This document shows positions 59,612-64,000 of a stretch of DNA of 64,000 nt, piece after piece. The position numbers and the translations under genes were made by a program. This DNA is from Rhizobium sp. WYCCWR10014 (GTDB taxonomy: Bacteria; Pseudomonadota; Alphaproteobacteria; Rhizobiales; Rhizobiaceae). The stretch is taken from positions 173,543-237,542 of the forward strand of contig NZ_LXFU01000051.1 of NCBI RefSeq assembly GCF_001657485.1, given 5' to 3'. The first letter of the stretch is position 1; each line of letters begins with the position of its first letter. The notes beneath the pieces are model-generated. The model searched no databases. It was given only the letters and a program-made list of their open reading frames with translations, and was not told where the DNA came from.

Positions 59612-59691
59612 TCTCGTTCCCCTTTGGATTTCTTAGAGACACCTTGGTTATGGATGCGAGACGGCCGGGACGTTTGCCCGGCCGGTAGAAA

Positions 59692-61020
59692 TCAGTAGCC
59701 TCCCTTGCCGGGATACCAGTTTGTGCCGGCGAGCGGGATCTGGGCCATGGCGGCCGCCTCCATCGTCAGGGCGCAAAGATCTTCCGGTTCCAGGTTGTGC
59801 AGGTGGTTCTTGCCGCAGGCGCGCGCAATGGTCTGGGCTTCCAGCGTCATAACCTTCAGATAGTTGGCGAGACGGCGGCCGGCGGCGATCGGATCAAGCC
59901 GCTTCATCAGTTCCGGGTCCTGCGTCGTGATGCCAGCCGGGTCTTTGCCCTCGTGCCAGTCATCATAGGCGCCGGCCGTCGTGCCGAGCTTTTGGTATTC
60001 TTCTTCCCAATGCGGATCGTTGTCGCCGATCGCAACGAGTGCTGCGGTGCCGATGGCAACGGCATCGGCACCCAGCGCCAGTGCCTTGGCCACGTCGGCG
60101 CCCGAACGGATGCCGCCCGAGATGATCAGCTGCACCTTGCGATGCATGCCGAGATCCTGCAGCGCCTGGACCGCGGGGCGAATGCAGGCGAGCGTCGGCA
60201 TGCCGACATTCTCGATGAACACATCCTGGGTCGCGGCGGTTCCGCCCTGCATGCCATCGAGCACCACCACGTCGGCCCCGGCCTTCACGGCCAGCGCCGT
60301 ATCGTAATAGGGACGCGCGCCGCCGACCTTCACATAGATCGGCTTTTCCCAGTCAGTGATCTCGCGCAGTTCCAGGATCTTGATTTCGAGGTCGTCCGGG
60401 CCGGTCCAATCCGGATGGCGGCAGGCCGAGCGCTGGTCGATTCCCTTCGGCAGGTTGCGCATGTTGGCGACGCGATCGGAGATCTTCTGGCCGAGCAGCA
60501 TGCCGCCGCCGCCGGGCTTTGCGCCCTGACCGACAACCACTTCGATCGCATCGGCGCGACGCAGGTCCTTGGGGTTCATGCCGTATCGCGACGGCAGATA
60601 CTGGTAGACCAGTGTCTGTGAGTGGCCGCGCTCTTCATCGGTCATCCCGCCGTCGCCTGTCGTGGTGGAGGTTCCGGCAATCGTCGCGCCGCGTCCGAGC
60701 GCTTCCTTGGCATTGCCTGACAGGGCGCCGAAGCTCATGCCGGCAATGGTGATCGGCGTTTTCAGGTGGATGGGCTTTTTGGCAAAGCGTGCGCCGAGGA
60801 CGACTGACGTGTCGCACTTCTCGCGGTAACCTTCGAGCGGATAGCGCGAGATCGATGCGCCGAGAAACAGCAGGTCATCGAAATGCGGAACCTTCCGTTT
60901 GGTGCCGGCGCCACGGATGTCGTAAATGCCGGTCGCCGCAGCACGACGGATTTCAGCCAGCGTGTAATCATCGAAGGTCGCTGACTTGCGCGGCGGGGTA
61001 TAGGGGTTGTGATAGCTCAT
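59692..61020 (-). CDS. mgsC: N-methylglutamate synthase subunit C (FMN glutamate-synthase domain)
   Basis: A 442-residue protein of the glutamate synthase central/FMN domain family: TPITIAGMSFGALSGNAKEALGRGA, GAKPGGGGMLLGQKI, PIYVKVGGARPYYDTALAVKAGADVVVLDGMQGGTAAT and ISGGIRSGADVAKALALGADAVAIGTAAL. In N-methylglutamate synthase this subunit carries the FMN active site transferring methylamine nitrogen onto 2-oxoglutarate. It follows mgsB by 14 bp and precedes gmaS by 80 bp. Confidence 0.9.
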   Translation of the reverse strand: MSYHNPYTPPRKSATFDDYTLAEIRRAAATGIYDIRGAGTKRKVPHFDDLLFLGASISRYPLEGYREKCDTSVVLGARFAKKPIHLKTPITIAGMSFGALSGNAKEALGRGATIAGTSTTTGDGGMTDEERGHSQTLVYQYLPSRYGMNPKDLRRADAIEVVVGQGAKPGGGGMLLGQKISDRVANMRNLPKGIDQRSACRHPDWTGPDDLEIKILELREITDWEKPIYVKVGGARPYYDTALAVKAGADVVVLDGMQGGTAATQDVFIENVGMPTLACIRPAVQALQDLGMHRKVQLIISGGIRSGADVAKALALGADAVAIGTAALVAIGDNDPHWEEEYQKLGTTAGAYDDWHEGKDPAGITTQDPELMKRLDPIAAGRRLANYLKVMTLEAQTIARACGKNHLHNLEPEDLCALTMEAAAMAQIPLAGTNWYPGKGGY

Positions 61021-61034
61021 GATGGTCCCTCGCC

Positions 61035-61721
61035 TTAATATGCGTCAGCGTTGTCGATATTGAAATTGTAGAGCTTGCGGGCGGAGCCGTAACGCTTGAA
61101 TTCCTCGGGCCTCACTTCGCTCACGCCCGCCTTTTCGAGAAGTTCGGCCAGCTTCGTCAGATGCTCCGGACGCAGCTCCTTTTCGATGCAATCGGCACCC
61201 AGGCTCTTGACCGAACCGCGCACGAAGAGCTTTGCCTCATAGAGCGAATCCCCAAGCGCATCGCCGGCATCGCCGAGCACCACGAGGTGGCCGGACTGCC
61301 CCATGAAGGCGGACATATGGCCGATATTGCCATGAACGACGATGTCGATGCCTTTCATCGAGATGCCGCAGCGTGACGCCGCATTGCCCTTGATGACAAG
61401 GAGGCCGCCGCGGCCGGTTGCCCCGGCATACTGGCTGGCATCGCCCTCGATGACGACTGTTCCAGACATCATGTTTTCCGCGACACCCGGACCTGCCGAA
61501 CCGTGAACGGTGACGGTCCCGCCGTCGTTCATTCCAGCACAGTAATAGCCGACGGATCCCTTCACATCGACGGTGACCGGCGCATCGATGCCGACGGCGA
61601 CCGAATGGCTGCCGCGCGGATTGACGACTTCGAAGGAAAGATCGTTCGAACCGTTCTGGATGTTGTGCAGGGCGCTGTTGAGTTCACGCAACGGCGTAGT
61701 GGCAAGATCAATGACAGGCAT
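61035..61721 (-). CDS. mgsB: N-methylglutamate synthase subunit B (GXGXG domain)
   Basis: A 228-residue right-handed beta-helix protein of the glutamate-synthase GXGXG type. Repeats are VDVKGSVGYYCAGMNDGGTVTVHGSAGPGVAENMMSGTVVIEGDASQYAGATGRGGLLVIKGNA and onwards. This is the structural C-terminal domain of glutamate synthases, here a separate subunit. ATG 61721 matches homologue starts (MPVIDLATTPLREL); the extension to 61763 overlaps mgsA. Confidence 0.9.
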   Translation of the reverse strand: MPVIDLATTPLRELNSALHNIQNGSNDLSFEVVNPRGSHSVAVGIDAPVTVDVKGSVGYYCAGMNDGGTVTVHGSAGPGVAENMMSGTVVIEGDASQYAGATGRGGLLVIKGNAASRCGISMKGIDIVVHGNIGHMSAFMGQSGHLVVLGDAGDALGDSLYEAKLFVRGSVKSLGADCIEKELRPEHLTKLAELLEKAGVSEVRPEEFKRYGSARKLYNFNIDNADAY

Positions 61722-61759
61722 GTTTCGATAACCCTTGGAGAATGCGCATGAGGTGCCGG

Positions 61760-62668
61760 TCATGCGACCTTCTGGTGGTCCCAGAAATAGACGGTTGCAG
61801 GCTCCGGCTCCCAGACCCGGGCATTCTCGATGCCGGGCAGATTGACGAGCGCCCGGTATTCCGAACCGAAGGCGACATACTGCTCCGTTTCGGCCATGAC
61901 AGCGGGCTTGCAGGCAATCGCGTCGCGCACGACGCCGAAGCCGGATTTCGTACCGACGACGAAGGTGAAGAAGCCGTCGAGGTCATCGACCGCGCCTTCC
62001 AGCGCCTGGCCGAGATTCTTGCCCTTGGCCATCTCTGCGGTCAGATAGGCGGCGGCGACCTCGGTATCGTTTTCCGTTTCGAAGGTCATGCCTTCGCGCT
62101 TCAGCTCGCGGCGGAGATTGTTGTGGTTGGACAGTGAGCCATTATGCACCAGGCATTGGTCGGAGCCGGTGGAGAAAGGATGGGCGCCGAGCGTCGTGAC
62201 GGCTGATTCCGTCGCCATGCGGGTATGGCCGATGCCATGGGTGCCGGCCATTGAACTGACCGCGAAGCGGGAGACGACATCCTTCGGCAGGCCGGTCTCC
62301 TTATAGATCTCGATGGCGTCGCCGCTGCTCATGATGCGAACGTTCGGACGCAAGTCCGCAACGGCTGCCTTGCCCGCGTCGAGCAGGTCCTTGGCAAGCG
62401 TGATGACGGCATGCGTGCTCTTCACCTGGATGGCGACCGGTGCGCCAACCGCCTCGCCGAGCTCGGCCTCGAGGCCGGCGAAATCCTTCTTCGGATTGGC
62501 CGACTGGATGGTGATCTTGGCATTGTTGCCGCTGGTGTCGCCATAGATCGCGATACCGGCACTGTCCGGCCCGCGATCCGTCATCGTCACCAGCATGGAC
62601 GACAGGAGCGCGCCGAGCTCCGGTTCGAGACTTTTATCCTTGAGAAAGAGACCCACAATTCCGCACAT
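61760..62668 (-). CDS. mgsA: N-methylglutamate synthase subunit A (class II glutamine amidotransferase)
   Basis: A 302-residue Ntn-type amidotransferase. Cys2 in MCGIVGLF is the nucleophile exposed after Met removal. Typical glutaminase motifs follow: GIGHTRMATES, LVHNGSLSNHNNLRRELKREG, ETENDTEVAAAYLTAEM, LDGFFTFVVGT and GVVRDAIACKPAV. It is the first gene of the mgsABC-gmaS-purU-dmm-tmm run. The 88 bp before it contain the 20-mer motif shared with the APC/tdm upstream region. Confidence 0.9.
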   Translation of the reverse strand: MCGIVGLFLKDKSLEPELGALLSSMLVTMTDRGPDSAGIAIYGDTSGNNAKITIQSANPKKDFAGLEAELGEAVGAPVAIQVKSTHAVITLAKDLLDAGKAAVADLRPNVRIMSSGDAIEIYKETGLPKDVVSRFAVSSMAGTHGIGHTRMATESAVTTLGAHPFSTGSDQCLVHNGSLSNHNNLRRELKREGMTFETENDTEVAAAYLTAEMAKGKNLGQALEGAVDDLDGFFTFVVGTKSGFGVVRDAIACKPAVMAETEQYVAFGSEYRALVNLPGIENARVWEPEPATVYFWDHQKVA

Positions 62669-62735
62669 GACCAGACCTCCGTTCGTGTTGAGAAAGGACT
62701 AGCAGGTCTGTTTTGCGATTTCAACTCGGAAGAAA

Positions 62736-62755
62736 GATTTTTTCTTTTAAGGCAA
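62736..62755. promoter_or_regulatory. Motif shared with the APC/tdm upstream region
   Basis: The + strand GATTTTTTCTTTTAAGGCAA matches 45280-45299 at 17/20. It lies 68 bp before the mgsA start and directly behind the XRE-cupin stop. On the minus strand it begins TTGCCT (possible -35), but the sequence 17 nt on (CTTCCG) is a poor -10. It is therefore more likely an operator or part of one. Confidence 0.5.
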
Positions 62756-62756
62756 G

Positions 62757-63440
62757 TCAGCCCTTCGAGCTTCGCTGTGGATAGGTGATGATCGAAAGGT
62801 ATTTGCTCGGCAGTTTCACCAACTGCTCCGGCCCATGCGGTGCATCGGCATCGAAGAACAGGCTGTCGCCCGGCTCCATCTGGAAAAGCTGGTCGCCATG
62901 GCGGTAAACGACCACGCCTTCGAGCATGTAGAGAAATTCCATGCCCTCGTGCTGAAAGGTCGGGAAGGTGTCGGAATCGGCCGTTAGTGTGATGAGGTAA
63001 GGCTCGACGATGACGCCGCTGGTATTGTTGTCGATATGGCCGAGCAGATTATATTGATGGCCGGCGCGCGTGCCGCGCCGTTCGAGCTCGATGCCTTGGC
63101 CGGCCTTGACGAAGACGGCATTGCGCGGTTCCTCATAGCGGCGAAAAAAGGCAGTCAGCGGTACGCCAAGCGCCCGCGACAGCGATTGCAGCGTCGTCAA
63201 CGACGGCGAGATGTTGCCGTTCTCGATCTTCGACAGCATGCCGAGTGAAATGCCGGTGGCGGCCGCCAGATCGGTGACCGTGATGCCGAGTTTCTTGCGG
63301 TAGGCGCGCACCTCATGGCCGATCGCCATTTCGAGGTTGTTTTCCTTCGGCTCGCGAACGGCGTGCGGGTCCTGGGACAAGGGAGCGCGTCCACTATTCG
63401 CCTGTTCCGGTTGCTCTGCCGCTTTACGGTTGGATTTCAT
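62757..63440 (-). CDS. XRE-family regulator with C-terminal cupin domain
   Basis: About 227 residues from ATG 63440 (a longer in-frame start at 63506 exists). After a disordered ~35-residue N-terminus, the XRE HTH is IGHEVRAYRKKLGITVTDLAAATGISLGMLSKIENGNISPSLTTLQSLSRALGV. The cupin is TFQHEGMEFLYMLEGVVVYRHGDQLFQMEPGDSLFFDADAPHGPEQL. Such regulators bind small ligands in the cupin and control adjacent amino-compound catabolism. Immediately upstream of mgsA on the same strand, it is the best candidate regulator of the methylamine genes. Confidence 0.88.
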   Translation of the reverse strand: MKSNRKAAEQPEQANSGRAPLSQDPHAVREPKENNLEMAIGHEVRAYRKKLGITVTDLAAATGISLGMLSKIENGNISPSLTTLQSLSRALGVPLTAFFRRYEEPRNAVFVKAGQGIELERRGTRAGHQYNLLGHIDNNTSGVIVEPYLITLTADSDTFPTFQHEGMEFLYMLEGVVVYRHGDQLFQMEPGDSLFFDADAPHGPEQLVKLPSKYLSIITYPQRSSKG

Positions 63441-63519
63441 GGGTTTTCCACTGCCGCCTTTTCTTTTGTCCACGGCAACCCTATCGTCATAGTGAAAATT
63501 TCTCAACCGTGAAGAAAAC

Positions 63520-64000
63520 CTATTCCCGCCGCGCCTCGCGCGGAGCGATGCCGTAGAGGGCGCGGAACATCCGGGAAAAATGGCTCAGACTGGAAAAGCC
63601 GGTGGCCACCGCAATTTCCGAGACGGAAAGCGGGCTCTGCTTCAGCAGGCGATGGGCATGCTGCAGCCTGATCCTGCGGTATTGATCGAGGAAGGTGGTA
63701 TTGAGCTGGGCCGCAAAGAGCCGGTCGAGATGGCGGGTGGTGACGCCGGCGATGCGCGCCATGGCGGCACGCTCGAGCGGCATCTCGATCGTCTCTTCCA
63801 TCCGCTCGAGAACGCTGAGCAGGCCGGGATGATAGACGCCATAGCGCTCCGCCAGCGAGGCGCGCTGGGGTGCGGCGGGTTCGTTGACCTCTGTATGAAG
63901 ATACCAGTCGCTGACGCGGCGGGCGAAATCCGGCCCCATGCGCTCGGCGATCAGCACATGCATCATGTCGAGCGGTGCGATGCCGCCGCCGCAGGTAATC
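63520..64000 (-). CDS. GlxA-family (DJ-1/PfpI + AraC) transcriptional regulator, C-terminal part
   Basis: The gene enters from the right edge. The visible 159 codons begin ITCGGGIAPLDMMHVLIAERMG, the end of a DJ-1/PfpI-like domain. The AraC-type double HTH follows (LERAAMARIAGVTTRHLDRLFAAQLNTTFLDQYRRIRLQHAHRLL; LSVSEIAVATGFSSLSHFSRMFRALYGIAPREAR). Regulators of this type (GbdR, CdhR and relatives) control glycine betaine, carnitine and related methylated-amine catabolism, which fits the neighbourhood. It is 79 bp upstream of the XRE-cupin gene on the same strand; the start is outside the window. Confidence 0.87.
   Translation of the reverse strand, partial: ITCGGGIAPLDMMHVLIAERMGPDFARRVSDWYLHTEVNEPAAPQRASLAERYGVYHPGLLSVLERMEETIEMPLERAAMARIAGVTTRHLDRLFAAQLNTTFLDQYRRIRLQHAHRLLKQSPLSVSEIAVATGFSSLSHFSRMFRALYGIAPREARRE

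Overview
The window reads as a fast-growing Rhizobium (R. leguminosarum/R. etli group), most probably a secondary replicon (chromid) rather than the main chromosome. Supporting signs are alpha-proteobacterial protein sequences throughout, CTATAT-type -10 boxes, RIME-like intergenic palindromes, and minCDE, which in these rhizobia is carried on a large plasmid/chromid. No rRNA, tRNA, CRISPR array, transposase or replication origin was seen.

Layout. 1-9.1 kb: a small-molecule catabolic block (D-threonine-aldolase-like protein, MlrC, NTF2-like protein; divergently RidA, RpiR regulator, SDR, sugar-efflux-like MFS, ROK regulator), followed by an EamA exporter/AraC pair bracketed by a partial copy of the ROK gene end. 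9.1-11.5 kb: quinone-type oxidoreductase, SDR and divergent HxlR regulator. 11.6-19.5 kb: a seven-gene leftward operon of a peptide-type ABC importer, a GNAT and a cytoplasmic GH20 hexosaminidase, probably for amino-sugar oligosaccharides. 19.8-24 kb: an orphan flagellin and two MFS genes. 24-28 kb: a region rich in hypothetical genes with a stress-type PRC-barrel gene, an exonuclease and a candidate small RNA. 28-34.2 kb: GH94 phosphorylase, GntR regulator and kduD-kduI. 34.5-35 kb: a 48-residue DUF1127 gene, too short for usual ORF cut-offs, followed on the same strand by hairpins whose loops carry CCTCCTCCC or a shorter TCCTCCC. This matches the 'cuckoo RNA' architecture. 35.1-43.2 kb: DnaQ-like exonuclease, two-component system, phospholipid-methyltransferase-like protein, haloalkane dehalogenase with divergent MarR, flavin amine oxidase and aldo/keto reductase.

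43.3-63.4 kb is the dominant system: methylated-amine catabolism. An APC permease and the TMAO demethylase Tdm (DUF1989-GcvT) diverge from each other. After a wedge of cspA, small helical-protein genes, minCDE and a PAS/chemoreceptor fragment, a leftward run encodes mgsA-mgsB-mgsC (N-methylglutamate synthase), gmaS, purU, dmmD-dmmC-dmmB-dmmA (dimethylamine monooxygenase) and tmm (trimethylamine monooxygenase). Together they convert TMA to TMAO, then to DMA plus formaldehyde, MMA, gamma-glutamylmethylamide and N-methylglutamate. C1 units go to tetrahydrofolate and formate. An XRE-cupin regulator lies upstream of mgsA, and a 20-bp motif is shared between the mgsA and APC/tdm upstream regions. 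N-methylglutamate dehydrogenase is not in the window. A GlxA-type AraC regulator runs off the right end.

Functions are assigned by reading the translated sequence and recalling families; no database search was run.
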